Origin: Candidatus Purcelliella pentastirinorum
GTDB taxonomy: Bacteria; Pseudomonadota; Gammaproteobacteria; Enterobacterales; Enterobacteriaceae
Direction: 5' to 3'
DNA: 64,000 bases
Assembly: GCF_003391335.1 (NCBI RefSeq)
Contig: NZ_CP028374.1
Span: 62,001 to 126,000 of the forward strand
The position numbers and the translations under genes were made by a program. Shown here piece by piece: positions 1 through 11,085 of this stretch; positions within the stretch are counted from its first letter, which is position 1; every line of letters begins with the position of its first letter. A model generated the notes under the pieces. It made no database searches. It was not told the DNA's origin and worked only from the letters and a program-made list of their open reading frames with translations.

Positions 1-1170
1 TTTTCTTCATTAGGATGGCCTAAATCAAAAAAAATATTTAAACAATATCATCCAACAAATGTAATTATTTCTGGATTTGATATAATATTTTTTTGGATCG
101 CTAGAATGATAATGATAACAATGTATATTGTAAAAGATAAAAAAAATAAACCACAGATTCCTTTTAAAAATATTTATATTACTGGTTTAATTTGTGATGA
201 AAATGGTGAAAAAATGTCAAAATCTAAAGGAAATATTGTTGATCCTATAGATATAATAAATGGAATATCATTAAATAATATTATTAAAAAACGAACAAAA
301 AATACGATAAAAAATAAATCATTTGTAAAAATTATTAATAACACTAAAAAAAAATTTCCTTATGGAATTAAAGCAACAGGAGCAGATCCTTTAAGATTCA
401 CAATTGCTTCTTTATCATCAACTAACAGATTAATAAAATGGGATATGAATAGATTAGAAGGATATAAAAAATTTTGCAATAAATTATGGAATGCTAGTAA
501 ATTTGTTATAGATAAAAGTAAAAATGTTAAATATTTATCACATAAAAATGATATTTCAATAATAGATAAATGGATTATAAGTGAATTAAATATTATCATT
601 AAAGAATTCGAAAAATCTATAAATAATTATAGATTTGATATTGCAGCTAATAAATTATATAGTTTTATATGGAATCAATATTGTGATTGGTACATAGAAT
701 TTATTAAACCTATAATTAATTTATTTGATGAAAATAATTCCATAGGTACTATAAATACATTATTATATGTATTAAAAATAATACTAAAATTAGCACATCC
801 AATTATTCCATTTATTACAGAATATATATGGCAAAAATTAATTAAATATGATTTTAACAATGAATTTAATAGTATTACAATGGAAAAATTTCCAAAATAC
901 AATAATAAATTTATAAACAAAAAATTAAATATTGATGTAATATGGTTAAAAAATACTATTATACAAATTAGAAACTTTAGAGTAAAAAGAAAAATTAAAT
1001 TCAACAAGAAAATAAAAATTATTTTTAAAAAAGATGATCTTATCAAAAAAAGAATTAAAAATTTAGGTTTTTTTATAAAAAAAATGGTAAATATAAAAAA
1101 AATATTGATAACAACAAAAGATATTAAATCTACATTTAATAATAACATTACAAATAATATTTTTTTATAA
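1..1170 (+). CDS. valS: Valine--tRNA ligase, 3' part (5' end outside window)
   Basis: Class I aminoacyl-tRNA synthetase that charges tRNA-Val in the cytoplasm. The reading frame is open from base 1, so the gene enters from outside the window; about 389 codons are seen. The start of the visible part reads GFDIIFFWIARMIMMT-like sequence of the catalytic domain, followed by the KMSKSKGN signature at bases 211-234 and an anticodon-binding domain (WNASKFV, FRFDIAA-like and HPIIPFITEYIW blocks). In E. coli ValS (951 aa) roughly 395 residues follow KMSKS; here only about 318 do. The protein stops just where the C-terminal tRNA-binding coiled coil should begin, 6 bases before the end of the convergent cysC. 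The family assignment is secure; loss of the coiled coil is read directly from the missing sequence. Confidence 0.97.
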   Translation, partial: FSSLGWPKSKKIFKQYHPTNVIISGFDIIFFWIARMIMITMYIVKDKKNKPQIPFKNIYITGLICDENGEKMSKSKGNIVDPIDIINGISLNNIIKKRTKNTIKNKSFVKIINNTKKKFPYGIKATGADPLRFTIASLSSTNRLIKWDMNRLEGYKKFCNKLWNASKFVIDKSKNVKYLSHKNDISIIDKWIISELNIIIKEFEKSINNYRFDIAANKLYSFIWNQYCDWYIEFIKPIINLFDENNSIGTINTLLYVLKIILKLAHPIIPFITEYIWQKLIKYDFNNEFNSITMEKFPKYNNKFINKKLNIDVIWLKNTIIQIRNFRVKRKIKFNKKIKIIFKKDDLIKKRIKNLGFFIKKMVNIKKILITTKDIKSTFNNNITNNIFL

Positions 1171-1176
1171 ATAAAA

Positions 1177-1791
1177 TTAAATAATTTTCATAGATTTTAA
1201 TAATAGAATTATTTTATTTACAGATACTGATATTTTTTGTTCTCCATTTAAAATAATTTCAGGGTTGACTGGTAATTCATATACAGAATCAACACCAGTA
1301 AAATTTTTTATTTTTTTATTAGAAACTTTTTTATATAAACCTTTAGAATCTCTTTCTTTACATAAATTAAATGATGTATCAATAAATATTTCTATAAATT
1401 GATTTTTACCTAATATATATCTAATTTTTTTACGCTCAAATCTATGAGGAGATATAAAAGTAGATAAAACTATTAAACCTGCATCCACCATTAATTTTGA
1501 TACTTCTCCAACTCTTCTAATATTTTCTTTACGATCCTTATCAATAAAACTTAAATCAGAACATAACCCAGATCTAATATTATCACCATCTAAAATATAA
1601 GTATGTATATTCATAAAATAAAGTTTTTTTTCTAAGGCATTAGCAATAGTAGATTTACCAGATCCTGATAACCCAGTAAACCATAATAACGCTGATTTAT
1701 GATTATTTAATTTTTCACGTTTTATTTTATTTATATAAAAATATTGCCATATAACATTATTTTTATTTTTTTTATTTATATTATCTATCAT
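1177..1791 (-). CDS. cysC: Adenylylsulfate kinase (APS kinase)
   Basis: Phosphorylates APS to PAPS using ATP, the second activation step of assimilatory sulfate reduction. It has 204 aa against 201 in E. coli. The Walker A motif GLSGSGKST lies near residues 40-48, and the LDGDNIRSGL block, which binds APS, follows. The later FIDTSF and KERDSKGLYKK segments are family-typical. It is the last gene of the minus-strand cys run, 14 bases after cysN. Convergent with valS, with no obvious terminator between them. No odd residues noted. Confidence 0.97.
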   Translation of the reverse strand: MIDNINKKNKNNVIWQYFYINKIKREKLNNHKSALLWFTGLSGSGKSTIANALEKKLYFMNIHTYILDGDNIRSGLCSDLSFIDKDRKENIRRVGEVSKLMVDAGLIVLSTFISPHRFERKKIRYILGKNQFIEIFIDTSFNLCKERDSKGLYKKVSNKKIKNFTGVDSVYELPVNPEIILNGEQKISVSVNKIILLLKSMKII

Positions 1792-1805
1792 AAAAAATTA
1801 TATTC

Positions 1806-3209
1806 TTAATTTAAAAAATAACGTTTTATTAATTGATTTAATTCTTTTTTAAATAATTTATATTTATTTATTTTATTATCTTTTATCGACAATATTTTAT
1901 AAATTAATCCTGCTCCAACTGTCATATTAGTTAACTTATCGATAAAAATAATACCACCCATAACCTTGTTATTTTTATAAAGATCTACCACTATAGGTTC
2001 ATCAAAAACTATGGAAATTCTACCAATATTATTTATTAATATTTTATTTGTTTTTATTTTTTTTAAATCATTCATATCAAAACAATATAAAATATCTTTT
2101 ATAATAATTTGAGTTTTTTTACATGCAATTTTAACATCATATTTATTACCTACTTCTAATTTTTGTTCATTCATCCATACAATATCTACTAAAGCTGACT
2201 GTGTTAATTTTAATTTAGTATTGAAATCAATTATAATATCTCCTCTACTAATATCTATTTGATCTTTTAATATCAAAGTAATAGGTTCTGAAGGATAAGC
2301 TATATTAATTTTTTTATTATAAAATATAATTTGATCAATGTAAGATACCATACCAGATGGTAATATTTTAATCTTTTGATTAATTTTTATTTTACCAGAA
2401 GATAGACTACCTGAATATCCTCTAAAATTTGAATTAGATCTATTAACATATTGAACTGGAAAATAAGAAATTTTATCATTAATATTATTTAAATTTTTCA
2501 TATTTTCTAATATATAAAGCAATGTTGGACCTTTATACCACAACATTATTTTATTTGAATAAACAACGTTTTCACCATTTAATGCTGAAATAGGTAAGAA
2601 ATGTAATTTAATATCTTTATTAGGTAAAAGTTTTATAATTTCTAAAATATTTTTTTTTATTTTAATAAAAATATCTTCTTTATATAAAACTAAATCCATT
2701 TTATTTATAGCAATAATAATGTTTTTAATTCCTAAAATATTAACTATAAAAATATGGCGTTTAGTTTGATTCAATACTCCTTTACAAGCATCCATTAACA
2801 ATATAGCTACATCACATGTAGATGCTCCTGTAGCCATGTTACGTGTGTATTGTTCATGTCCCGGGGTATCTGCTACTATAAATTTACATTTATTTGTATA
2901 AAAATATAAATAAGCAACATCAATAGTAATACCTTGTTCTCTTTCAGCTTGAAGACCATCAACCAATAAAGATAAATCTAAATTATTACCTTGTGTTCCA
3001 TGTTTTTTACTATCCTTTTTTAAGGATATAAATTGATCAGAATAAATATTATTCGTATCATAAAACAAACGTCCGATTAATGTACTTTTACCATCATCTA
3101 CACTTCCACATGTAAGAAATCTTAAAGATGTTTTTTTTTTTTGCATCTTTAACCATTTAATAATATTATCTGATTTATTAATATTATTCTTAATAGTATT
3201 ATTTGTCAT
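1806..3209 (-). CDS. cysN: Sulfate adenylyltransferase subunit 1 (GTPase subunit)
   Basis: GTP-binding regulatory subunit of ATP sulfurylase; GTP hydrolysis drives APS formation by CysD. It has 467 aa against 475 in E. coli. Translation-factor-like G motifs are visible: GSVDDGKSTLIGR (G1, about residues 35-47), DTPGHEQYTRNMATGAS (G3) and NKMD (G4), followed by EF-Tu-like beta-barrel domains. It starts 12 bases after cysD ends, consistent with co-transcription and with the obligatory CysD-CysN heterodimer. The E. coli-type separate CysN and CysC are kept, not fused. Confidence 0.97.
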   Translation of the reverse strand: MTNNTIKNNINKSDNIIKWLKMQKKKTSLRFLTCGSVDDGKSTLIGRLFYDTNNIYSDQFISLKKDSKKHGTQGNNLDLSLLVDGLQAEREQGITIDVAYLYFYTNKCKFIVADTPGHEQYTRNMATGASTCDVAILLMDACKGVLNQTKRHIFIVNILGIKNIIIAINKMDLVLYKEDIFIKIKKNILEIIKLLPNKDIKLHFLPISALNGENVVYSNKIMLWYKGPTLLYILENMKNLNNINDKISYFPVQYVNRSNSNFRGYSGSLSSGKIKINQKIKILPSGMVSYIDQIIFYNKKINIAYPSEPITLILKDQIDISRGDIIIDFNTKLKLTQSALVDIVWMNEQKLEVGNKYDVKIACKKTQIIIKDILYCFDMNDLKKIKTNKILINNIGRISIVFDEPIVVDLYKNNKVMGGIIFIDKLTNMTVGAGLIYKILSIKDNKINKYKLFKKELNQLIKRYFLN

Positions 3210-3221
3210 TATTTTGTTTCC

Positions 3222-4127
3222 TTAAAAGTATCCTTGACGTTTTTTCATTTCCATAGAACACACTTGATCATTATCTATTATTCTTCCCTGACGTTCACTT
3301 ATTTTTGAATATAACATTTCATTTATAATTTCTGGTACATTTTTAGCATTTGATTCTATAGCACCAGATAATGGCCAACAACCTAAAGTACGAAATCGTA
3401 CCATAAGTTTATTTATTTCTTCGTTTTTATAATCAATTCTATTATCATTCAACATAATTAGTAAATTATTACGTTTCAAAACTGGTCTAATAGAAGAAAA
3501 ATATAATGGTACTATTTCTATATTCTCAAAATAAATATATGTCCAAATATCTAATTCGGTCCAATTAGATAATGGAAATACTCTAATATTTTCCCCTTTA
3601 TTTATTTGCCCATTATAATTTTGCCATAATTCAGGTCTTTGTTTTTTTGGATCCCATCTATGTAATTTATCACGAAAAGAATATATACGTTCTTTAGCAC
3701 GAGATTTTTCTTCATCACGTCTAGCACCTCCAAAAGCTGCATCGAAATTGTATTTATTTAAAGCTTGTTTTAAACCTTCAGTTTTCATAATATCAGTGTA
3801 TTTATTACTACCATGAACAAAAGGATCAATACCCATTTCCACACCATCTTTATTAATGTGTATTAAAAAATCAATATTCATATCTTTGACAATATTATCT
3901 CTAAATTTATACATTTCATTAAATTTCCAACCCGTATCTATATGTAATAATGGAAATGGTAATTTACTAGGATAAAATGCTTTACGAGCAAGATGCAACA
4001 TAACAGAAGAATCTTTACCTATTGAATATAACATAACAGGGTTTTCAAATTCAGCTGCAACTTCACGTATAATATAAATACTTTCAGCTTCTAATTGATA
4101 TAAATAAGTAAATTTATTTTCCTCCAT
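3222..4127 (-). CDS. cysD: Sulfate adenylyltransferase subunit 2
   Basis: Catalytic subunit of ATP sulfurylase, which makes APS and pyrophosphate from ATP and sulfate. It has 301 aa against 302 in E. coli. The PP-loop motif [19 protein letters not shown] is at about residues 36-54. The [15 protein letters not shown] block and the [11 protein letters not shown] segment are intact. The C-terminus keeps the RQGRIIDND and MKKRQGYF ending of the family. It lies between cysG (8 bases upstream) and cysN (12 bases downstream) in the cys run. Confidence 0.97.
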   Translation of the reverse strand: MEENKFTYLYQLEAESIYIIREVAAEFENPVMLYSIGKDSSVMLHLARKAFYPSKLPFPLLHIDTGWKFNEMYKFRDNIVKDMNIDFLIHINKDGVEMGIDPFVHGSNKYTDIMKTEGLKQALNKYNFDAAFGGARRDEEKSRAKERIYSFRDKLHRWDPKKQRPELWQNYNGQINKGENIRVFPLSNWTELDIWTYIYFENIEIVPLYFSSIRPVLKRNNLLIMLNDNRIDYKNEEINKLMVRFRTLGCWPLSGAIESNAKNVPEIINEMLYSKISERQGRIIDNDQVCSMEMKKRQGYF

Positions 4128-4135
4128 ATTTTTCC

Positions 4136-5545
4136 CTATAATAAATTTAAAATATAATTTTTATTATTAAAATGATTTTTAGAAATTTTAAACCAAGACA
4201 ATTTTTTTCTTAATTCAACAACTTTGCCTATAATTAATATTCTAGGACTAAAAGAATCTTTAATTAAAATATTTAATTCTGATAAAATGCCAGTTTTTAC
4301 ATACTGTTCATCATGTGTTCCTAAACTTATAATAGCTACTTTTATATTTTTTGAACATCCATTTAATATCAATTGTTTATATATATATTTGATATTAATT
4401 GAAAACATATAAATTACTAAAGTAAAAGAAGAATAATTAAATTTTAAACTATTAATACAATTTTTATAATTATATCCATTTATAAATATTACTCCATGTG
4501 AATAATCTCTATGTGTTAATGGAATACCTGCATAAGTAGGAGCTGCAATACCTGAAGTTATACCAGGAATAACCTGAAAGGGTATTCCATATTTATATGC
4601 ATATAATAATTCTTCACCACCTCTACCAAAAATAAATGGATCACCACCCTTTAATCTAATAACACATTTACCTTTTTTAGCATATAATATTAATAAATTG
4701 TTTATTTTTTTTTGAGAATAAAAATGATATCCATATCTTTTTCCTACGCATATTAATTTTGCATCCTTACGTATTAAATTTAAAACCTGTTTACTTACTA
4801 AATAATCATATAATACAATATCTGCCCTTTGTATTGCTTGTAAAGCACGAAGTGTCAATAAACCAGAATCTCCAGGCCCAGCACCAACTAATATTATCTC
4901 TCCTGATAATTTATTTTTATATTTTAAATGATTATTTAATACTTTATATGCTAGTTTAAAATTATTACAAGAAACATAACTAGAAAAAATACTATTAAAA
5001 AAATTTTCCCAAAATCGTTTTCTATCATCAGATTTAATTAAATATTTCTTAACTTTATCACGAAATTTACCAGCAATATTAACTATATTAGATAAACTTT
5101 TAGGTAATATTGTTTCTAATTTTTCCTTCAATAATCTAACTAACATAGGTGCCATACCACTAGATGATATAGATATTAATAAAGGAGATCTATTTATTAT
5201 TGATGGAAAAATAAAAGAACATTTTTTTAAATTATCAACTACATTAACAAATATAAATTTATTATTAGCTTCTTTATAAATTTTTTCATTAAGATTATTA
5301 TTATTAGTAGCAACTATTACTAAAAATATATTATTTAATTGATTTATATTAAATTTTTTTGATAACCACTTAATTTTATTTTCATTATATATTTTTTTTA
5401 AATCATCACATAATTTATTAGCGACAACATATACTATAGCTCCAACGGAACAAAATAATTTTATTTTTCTAACAGCTACACTACCACCTCCAATTACTAG
5501 AATTGGTTTAAGTTTTAAATCAACAAATAAAGGTAAATATTTCAT
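4136..5545 (-). CDS. cysG: Siroheme synthase (multifunctional CysG)
   Basis: Converts uroporphyrinogen III to siroheme, the cofactor of CysI. The N-terminal half is the precorrin-2 dehydrogenase/ferrochelatase, with an NAD-binding [11 protein letters not shown] motif at residues 17-27, the NVVD motif (catalytic Asp104 in E. coli numbering) and the ISSSG segment with the conserved Ser pair. The C-terminal half is the SAM uroporphyrinogen methyltransferase ([43 protein letters not shown]). I start it at the ATG at 5545, giving 469 aa (E. coli 457), because MKYLPLF matches the E. coli start; an in-frame ATG at 5590 would add 15 unconserved residues. The E. coli ATDDD segment reads ATNNN here. 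Its position inside the cys run makes functional sense. Confidence 0.95.
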   Translation of the reverse strand: MKYLPLFVDLKLKPILVIGGGSVAVRKIKLFCSVGAIVYVVANKLCDDLKKIYNENKIKWLSKKFNINQLNNIFLVIVATNNNNLNEKIYKEANNKFIFVNVVDNLKKCSFIFPSIINRSPLLISISSSGMAPMLVRLLKEKLETILPKSLSNIVNIAGKFRDKVKKYLIKSDDRKRFWENFFNSIFSSYVSCNNFKLAYKVLNNHLKYKNKLSGEIILVGAGPGDSGLLTLRALQAIQRADIVLYDYLVSKQVLNLIRKDAKLICVGKRYGYHFYSQKKINNLLILYAKKGKCVIRLKGGDPFIFGRGGEELLYAYKYGIPFQVIPGITSGIAAPTYAGIPLTHRDYSHGVIFINGYNYKNCINSLKFNYSSFTLVIYMFSINIKYIYKQLILNGCSKNIKVAIISLGTHDEQYVKTGILSELNILIKDSFSPRILIIGKVVELRKKLSWFKISKNHFNNKNYILNLL

Positions 5546-5659
5546 TTTATAATATTTATAATAAGTATAAAATAAATTAAAAAATATCAAATTATATTTA
5601 TAAATTAAATTAAAATAAATAAATTATTTTTAATAAATATAATTAATTAAATAATAAGT

Positions 5660-6391
5660 TTATTCATGTAATCCACATTCTCTTTTTATTCCCAAAAATC
5701 TTGTTTCTTCTTCTGAAATTTTGCTATTTATTTTAGATGTCGTATGTATATCTCCTAAAGATACATAACCATCTTTCCATAATGGATGATATTCCAAATC
5801 ATATTTTTTTATATAGTAAAATATTTTTTTATCACCCCAATCTAAAATTGGTAAAAATTTAAAAATTTTACGTTGAATAGATAATATTGATAAATATTTG
5901 CGACTTTTAGATTGTGATCTTCTTAACCCGGCAAACCATGTTTTAACTAATAATTTTTTTAAAGCGAATTTCATAGGTTTAACTTTATTAATTTTATTAT
6001 ATAAATTTATTCCATCTATTCCTTTTTCCCATAATTTACCATAACGTGCTTCCTGCCATGCAGAGGATATAACAGCACGAAATACTTTTAAATTTAGATT
6101 CATTTTTTTAACTAATTTATCAATAAATAGATAAGTTTCTGGAAATAAATAACCTGTATCAATAAATATAATAGGAATACTAGGTATTTTAGAAGTAATC
6201 ATATGTAATAAAACCATTGATTGTATGCCAAAACTAGATGATAAAATGAAATTTTTTTCAAGATTATTTAATGCCCATATTATACGATTAAATGAAGATA
6301 ACTTATTTAATTTAAAATTAATTTCTTCTAAAAATTTTATTTGTTCTCCAGAAGAAAAATTATTTATTTTTTCCAAATTTAATGATTGCAT
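5660..6391 (-). CDS. cysH: Phosphoadenylylsulfate (PAPS) reductase
   Basis: Reduces PAPS to sulfite and PAP, using thioredoxin or glutaredoxin as electron donor. It has 243 aa against 244 in E. coli. The PP-loop-like [14 protein letters not shown] block, the [10 protein letters not shown] segment, [13 protein letters not shown] and the C-terminal ECGLHE containing the single catalytic Cys are all present. There is no extra Cys pair of the iron-sulfur APS-reductase type, so it should act on PAPS, consistent with the presence of cysC. It begins 16 bases after cysI ends. Confidence 0.97.
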   Translation of the reverse strand: MQSLNLEKINNFSSGEQIKFLEEINFKLNKLSSFNRIIWALNNLEKNFILSSSFGIQSMVLLHMITSKIPSIPIIFIDTGYLFPETYLFIDKLVKKMNLNLKVFRAVISSAWQEARYGKLWEKGIDGINLYNKINKVKPMKFALKKLLVKTWFAGLRRSQSKSRKYLSILSIQRKIFKFLPILDWGDKKIFYYIKKYDLEYHPLWKDGYVSLGDIHTTSKINSKISEEETRFLGIKRECGLHE

Positions 6392-6407
6392 ATATTTTAT
6401 CCTAAAA

Positions 6408-8117
6408 TTACCAAAAATCTTTGGGAGAATTTAACACTGGTTTTATTATATTTACTCTAATCACAAAATCACCAAAATTTTCCTTATATAATCGTTCGTT
6501 AGCCCATCTATTTATTAAATCATCTATATGAAAAATTATTTGTTTTTTATAAATATTTTTTAAATATATACGAGGTATACGTGTACCTATACGATTTCCA
6601 CCAATATACATATTATAATAATCAATAGATTTACCTAAAAGACCTATTTCAGCAAGTAAAGATCTAGCACAACCATTTGAACAACCAGAAATACGAAATA
6701 TTATATATTCATTTTCTAATCCATATTTAGATAAAATTTTTTCTATTCTATTAATAAAATAAGATAATTCACGCTCGCCTTCAGACATAGCCAAAGGACA
6801 TGTGGGATAAGAAACACATGCCATAGAATTTTTACGTTGTTTTGTTACAAAATTTAATAATCCATATTTTAAGGCTATATTTTCAATAATTAATTTGTTA
6901 TTCTCTTGAACAGAAGATATAATTAAATTTTGATTTGCAGTCAATCTAAAATATCCATTATGTATTTTTGCAATTTCTGCAACACCTCTTTTTATAGGAC
7001 TATTTAATTTATCAATTAATCTTCCTTGCTCAATAAATAATGTCAAATTCCATTTGTTATCTATACCCTTTAACCAACCAAAACGATCTCCTCTTTTAAT
7101 AAATTTATAAGGATATATAGGATCAAATTTAATACCAGATCTATATTCAATTTCTTTTTTAAAATTATTTAAACCCACACGTTCTAATGTATACTTTGTC
7201 TTAGCATTTTGTCTATTAGTCCTATTACCCCAATCTCTTTGAATTGTAATAACAGCTTCTGCAACACGTAAAATATCATTAGTTTTTAAAAATCCAACTT
7301 CTTTAGCTATGCTAGGCCATGTAGAATAATTATCGTATACAATAGATAATCCTCCTCCAATAAGTAAATTAAAACCTATTAATCTTTCTTTATAAATAAT
7401 AGCAATAAAATTCATATCATTTGCATGAATATCAACATCATTATAAGGTGGTATTACAATTGTTGTTTTAAATTTACGAGGTAAATAAGTATTTCCTAAA
7501 ATTGGTTCTACTTCAGTAGTACCAATTTTTTCTTTATCTAACCAAATTTCAGAATAAGCATTTGTTTTAGGAAGTAAATGTTCAGAAATTCTTTTTGTTA
7601 TTTGATAAACTTCCATATGAATATTTGACTCCATAGGATTTGAAGTGCAAAGAACATTACGATTAACATCATTAGCTGTAGCTAATGAATCCAATCCTAA
7701 TTTATTTAATATTTTATGAATAGATTTTAATTTATATTTTAAAATACCATGAAATTGAAAAGTTTGGCGATTTGTCAATCGTATACTTCCATATAAAGTA
7801 TTTCTATTTGCAAAATCGTCTATAGATAACCATTGTTTTGTACTAATAATTCCTCCTGGTAATCTACATCTTAACATCATAGAATATTTAGGTTCTAATT
7901 TTTGTTTCAATCGTTCTAATCTTATATCTCTATTATCTTGTTGATACATACCATGAAATCTAATTAACGAATAATTATAATTACTAAAACCTCCTGTTAT
8001 TTCATTGTTTATATCTTTAGCAATGGTTCCTCTTAAAAAATTACTTTTTTTTTTAATTTTTTCTTCATTAGTTAATTTACCTTTAACAATAAATTTTTTA
8101 TTTATTTTATATAACAT
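6408..8117 (-). CDS. cysI: Sulfite reductase hemoprotein beta subunit
   Basis: Siroheme/4Fe-4S subunit of NADPH sulfite reductase; carries out the six-electron reduction of sulfite to sulfide. It has 569 aa against 570 in E. coli. The four iron-sulfur/siroheme ligand cysteines are visible as C-X5-C (CVSYPTC) and C-X3-C (CSNGC). The basic substrate-binding region around [12 protein letters not shown] and NDVNRNVLC is intact. Its ATG overlaps the cysJ stop by one base (TAATG), which implies translational coupling of the two subunits. Confidence 0.98.
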   Translation of the reverse strand: MLYKINKKFIVKGKLTNEEKIKKKSNFLRGTIAKDINNEITGGFSNYNYSLIRFHGMYQQDNRDIRLERLKQKLEPKYSMMLRCRLPGGIISTKQWLSIDDFANRNTLYGSIRLTNRQTFQFHGILKYKLKSIHKILNKLGLDSLATANDVNRNVLCTSNPMESNIHMEVYQITKRISEHLLPKTNAYSEIWLDKEKIGTTEVEPILGNTYLPRKFKTTIVIPPYNDVDIHANDMNFIAIIYKERLIGFNLLIGGGLSIVYDNYSTWPSIAKEVGFLKTNDILRVAEAVITIQRDWGNRTNRQNAKTKYTLERVGLNNFKKEIEYRSGIKFDPIYPYKFIKRGDRFGWLKGIDNKWNLTLFIEQGRLIDKLNSPIKRGVAEIAKIHNGYFRLTANQNLIISSVQENNKLIIENIALKYGLLNFVTKQRKNSMACVSYPTCPLAMSEGERELSYFINRIEKILSKYGLENEYIIFRISGCSNGCARSLLAEIGLLGKSIDYYNMYIGGNRIGTRIPRIYLKNIYKKQIIFHIDDLINRWANERLYKENFGDFVIRVNIIKPVLNSPKDFW

Positions 8118-9913
8118 TAGTAAACATCCTTTTGATAACGATGATTAATTTTTAGTTCATTTAAAAAAATTACAGAATCACTTTTATTCATTTTACCATT
8201 TTCTTGAATTATTTTTAAAATAGATATTTCAACTGATTTTGACATTGTAATACTTCCACAAATATAAATATATGCACCACTATTTATCCATTTCCAAAAA
8301 ATATTTTTATTTTCTAAAATTTTATCTTGTATATATATTTTATATTTTTGATCACGTGACCATGCTAAATTAATATTATTTAATAAACCATTTTTAAAAT
8401 AATTTACCCATTCAATTTGATATAAAAAATCTTCAGTAAATTTTTGATCTCCAAAAAACAACCAATTTTTACCTTTAGCTTTCATATTTTCTCTTTCTTG
8501 AATAAAAGAACGAAATGGAGAAATACCAGTACCCACTGCAATCATAATTATCGAAATATTAGAATCCTTGGGTAACTTAAAATTATTATTTTTCTGTAAA
8601 AAAATTTTTATTTTATCATTTTCATTAATTCTACGACCTAAATAACTTGATGCTCCACCAAAATGAACAAAATTTTTAGATCTATATTTTAAAATCTTTA
8701 CTGTTATATGTATCTCATTTTTATATTCTTTTTGAGAAGAAGAAATGGAATAAAAACGAGGACTTAAAGGTCTACATAAAGATACTAATTGTTGAGCTAA
8801 TAATTTACTTTTATAAATTATAAACATATCTATTAATGGTGTATTTTTAACAAAATTTTTTAATTCTAATAAATCATTATTAATAGATAAAAGATATTTA
8901 TTATTTGATAAATAAGAGTATTTTTTTACAATATTTATTGTATTTACCGTGATTTCACAATATTTCAACAAAGCTTCATATAAAGATATATTCTTATTAC
9001 CAATTTTAACAAAATCATTATTAGATAATTTAAAACATAAAATAAATTTTTTTATTAACGAAGGATCATTTTCATACCATATACCTAAAATATCACCGGG
9101 TTCATAAAATATATTAACATTGGGTAAATTAATTTCTATATGTCTAATATCTTTATTTGAATATCTTCCAGTAATCTTCTGATTGCATAATATATTTGTA
9201 ATAAGAGGATTTTTCTTACTGTATTTTTTTTCATAATTATCTACTTTAATAGATTTATTTTTTATACTCAAATTACTTTTATTAAAAGTTACATTTTTAA
9301 AAAAATTTAATACTTCTTTAATCCAATTATTTGCTACTTTAGAATAATTTATATCAGAATCAAATCTCTTAATTAACCTTTTAGCACCTAATTCTTTCAA
9401 TCTATAATCAAAATCTTTTGCTGATTTATTAAAAAATTTATAAGAACTATCACCTAAACCAAAAATAGCAAAAGACAAATTATTTAATTTCGGAACTCGT
9501 TTAGACATTAAAAAATTATAAAATACATAAGTTTCTTCTGGAGGTTCTCCTTCACCATATGTAGATGTTACAATTATTAATATTTTTTCTTTATTAATTT
9601 TTTTAAATTTGTATTCTGATGCTTTTAATAAAACAACATTAAAATTATTCAAAACCATACGATCATATAATTTTTTAGCTACTAACCGAGCATTTCCAGT
9701 TTGTGAAGAAGATAAAATTGTAATTTTGTTATCTATTAAAATTGAAGATTTTTTCAATTCATTGTTTAATTTATTATTTTCTATTATATTAAATAAATAT
9801 CCTGATAACCAAATCATTTGATTATTGGATAAATTATTTATTATTTTATTTATTTTTTTAAATGTATATTCGTCAATAAGTGAATTATTAAATAAATTAT
9901 TATTGTCTTTCAT
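8117..9913 (-). CDS. cysJ: Sulfite reductase flavoprotein alpha subunit
   Basis: FMN/FAD diflavin reductase passing electrons from NADPH to CysI. It has 598 aa against 599 in E. coli. Domain order: flavodoxin-like FMN domain with SSSQTGNA near residues 69-76 and [15 protein letters not shown] domain with [14 protein letters not shown] domain with [26 protein letters not shown] and the terminal HRYQKDVY. One oddity: the NADPH-domain motif that reads CGDANRM in E. coli is CGSITM here (residues 552-557), one residue shorter and without the Asp. First gene of the cys run; a candidate promoter lies 41-69 bases upstream. Confidence 0.96.
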   Translation of the reverse strand: MKDNNNLFNNSLIDEYTFKKINKIINNLSNNQMIWLSGYLFNIIENNKLNNELKKSSILIDNKITILSSSQTGNARLVAKKLYDRMVLNNFNVVLLKASEYKFKKINKEKILIIVTSTYGEGEPPEETYVFYNFLMSKRVPKLNNLSFAIFGLGDSSYKFFNKSAKDFDYRLKELGAKRLIKRFDSDINYSKVANNWIKEVLNFFKNVTFNKSNLSIKNKSIKVDNYEKKYSKKNPLITNILCNQKITGRYSNKDIRHIEINLPNVNIFYEPGDILGIWYENDPSLIKKFILCFKLSNNDFVKIGNKNISLYEALLKYCEITVNTINIVKKYSYLSNNKYLLSINNDLLELKNFVKNTPLIDMFIIYKSKLLAQQLVSLCRPLSPRFYSISSSQKEYKNEIHITVKILKYRSKNFVHFGGASSYLGRRINENDKIKIFLQKNNNFKLPKDSNISIIMIAVGTGISPFRSFIQERENMKAKGKNWLFFGDQKFTEDFLYQIEWVNYFKNGLLNNINLAWSRDQKYKIYIQDKILENKNIFWKWINSGAYIYICGSITMSKSVEISILKIIQENGKMNKSDSVIFLNELKINHRYQKDVY

Positions 9914-9953
9914 TCACTAATGTTCCAAATTAATTTCTTTTTTATAAAGAACA

Positions 9954-9982
9954 ATTATACAATTCTTTATTAATAATCAAAT
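9954..9982 (-). promoter_or_regulatory. Candidate sigma-70 promoter for the cys run
   Basis: On the minus strand a perfect TATAAT (9954-9959) is preceded after 17 bases by a weak ATTTGA (9977-9982); a TTGATT at 9975-9980 would give a 15-base spacer. It sits 41 bases ahead of the cysJ start in a 200-base gap where the minus strand has no other upstream gene until accA. A+T richness makes chance matches common, so this is only a candidate. No CysB site could be recognised. Confidence 0.35.
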
Positions 9983-10113
9983 ACAGTTTTGAAATAACAA
10001 ATAACAAATGATCATTAATATAAATTTAATATTAATTATCTCTAAAATAAAATAAATATTTTAAAATTAAATTTTATAATTTAATTATTTAAAAATATAT
10101 ATTATATCTTTTA

Positions 10114-11073
10114 TTAAATATATCCATAACTGATAAGTTTTTTATATCTTTTTTTTAATAAAATATCTATGCGCATTAATCTTAATTCTGAAATATCTAT
10201 TAATAATTGATTTTTCAATAAATCAGCCATTAATAAAACATTTCTATGAGCACCACCTAATGGTTCATTTATAATATTATCTATTAATTTTAATTTTTTT
10301 AAACGATATGCATTTATTCCCATTATTTCAGCAGCTAATGAAGCTTTATTAACATTTTTCCAAAGGATAGAAGCACATCCTTCAGGTGAAATAACAGAAT
10401 AAGTGCTATATTCTAACATATTTAATTTATCACCTATTCCTATAGCTAATGCTCCCCCAGAACCTCCTTCACCAATTACATTACATATAATTGGAACTTT
10501 TAAAAAAGACATGTTAAGTAAATTATTAGCTATAGCTGCAGATTGACCCCGTTCTTCAGCTCCAACTCCTGGATAAGCACCAGGGGTGTCAATAAAAGTA
10601 ATGATAGGAATATTAAATTTTTCAGCTAACTTCATTAAACGTAATGCCTTACGATATCCTTCAGGAGTAGGCATACCAAAATTACGATAAATTTTTTCTT
10701 TAGTTTCTCTACCTTTTTGATGACCAATAATCATGACAGAATAAGAATTTAATCTAGCTATTCCCGCAACAATTGCTTTATCATCTGCAAATTTTCTATC
10801 TCCTGACAACTCATCAAAATCTTCAAAAATATAATTAATATAATCTAACGTATGAGGTCTTAATGGATGTCTAGATAATTTAACTATTTGCCATGCAGAT
10901 AAATTTGAAAAAATTTTTTTAATTAATTCATTTTTTTTTTTACTAAGTCCATATATTTCATTATCTAAATTAAAATTATGTCTTTTATTTTTATCATTTA
11001 CTAATTTCAATGAATCTATTTTAGCTTCTAATTCTACTATTGGATATTCAAAATCTAAATAATTAAAATTCAT
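10114..11073 (-). CDS. accA: Acetyl-CoA carboxylase carboxyltransferase subunit alpha
   Basis: With AccD, transfers the carboxyl group from carboxybiotin to acetyl-CoA, giving malonyl-CoA for fatty acid synthesis. From the ATG at 11073 it has 319 aa, the E. coli length; an ATG two codons upstream (11079) is possible, but an AAGGA ribosome-binding sequence fits the inner start and [11 protein letters not shown] aligns with E. coli. Crotonase-fold motifs [30 protein letters not shown] and [12 protein letters not shown] are intact. It follows dnaE closely, as in E. coli. The partner genes accB, accC and accD are not in the window. Confidence 0.97.
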   Translation of the reverse strand: MNFNYLDFEYPIVELEAKIDSLKLVNDKNKRHNFNLDNEIYGLSKKKNELIKKIFSNLSAWQIVKLSRHPLRPHTLDYINYIFEDFDELSGDRKFADDKAIVAGIARLNSYSVMIIGHQKGRETKEKIYRNFGMPTPEGYRKALRLMKLAEKFNIPIITFIDTPGAYPGVGAEERGQSAAIANNLLNMSFLKVPIICNVIGEGGSGGALAIGIGDKLNMLEYSTYSVISPEGCASILWKNVNKASLAAEIMGINAYRLKKLKLIDNIINEPLGGAHRNVLLMADLLKNQLLIDISELRLMRIDILLKKRYKKLISYGYI

Positions 11074-11085
11074 ATTCATCCTTAT

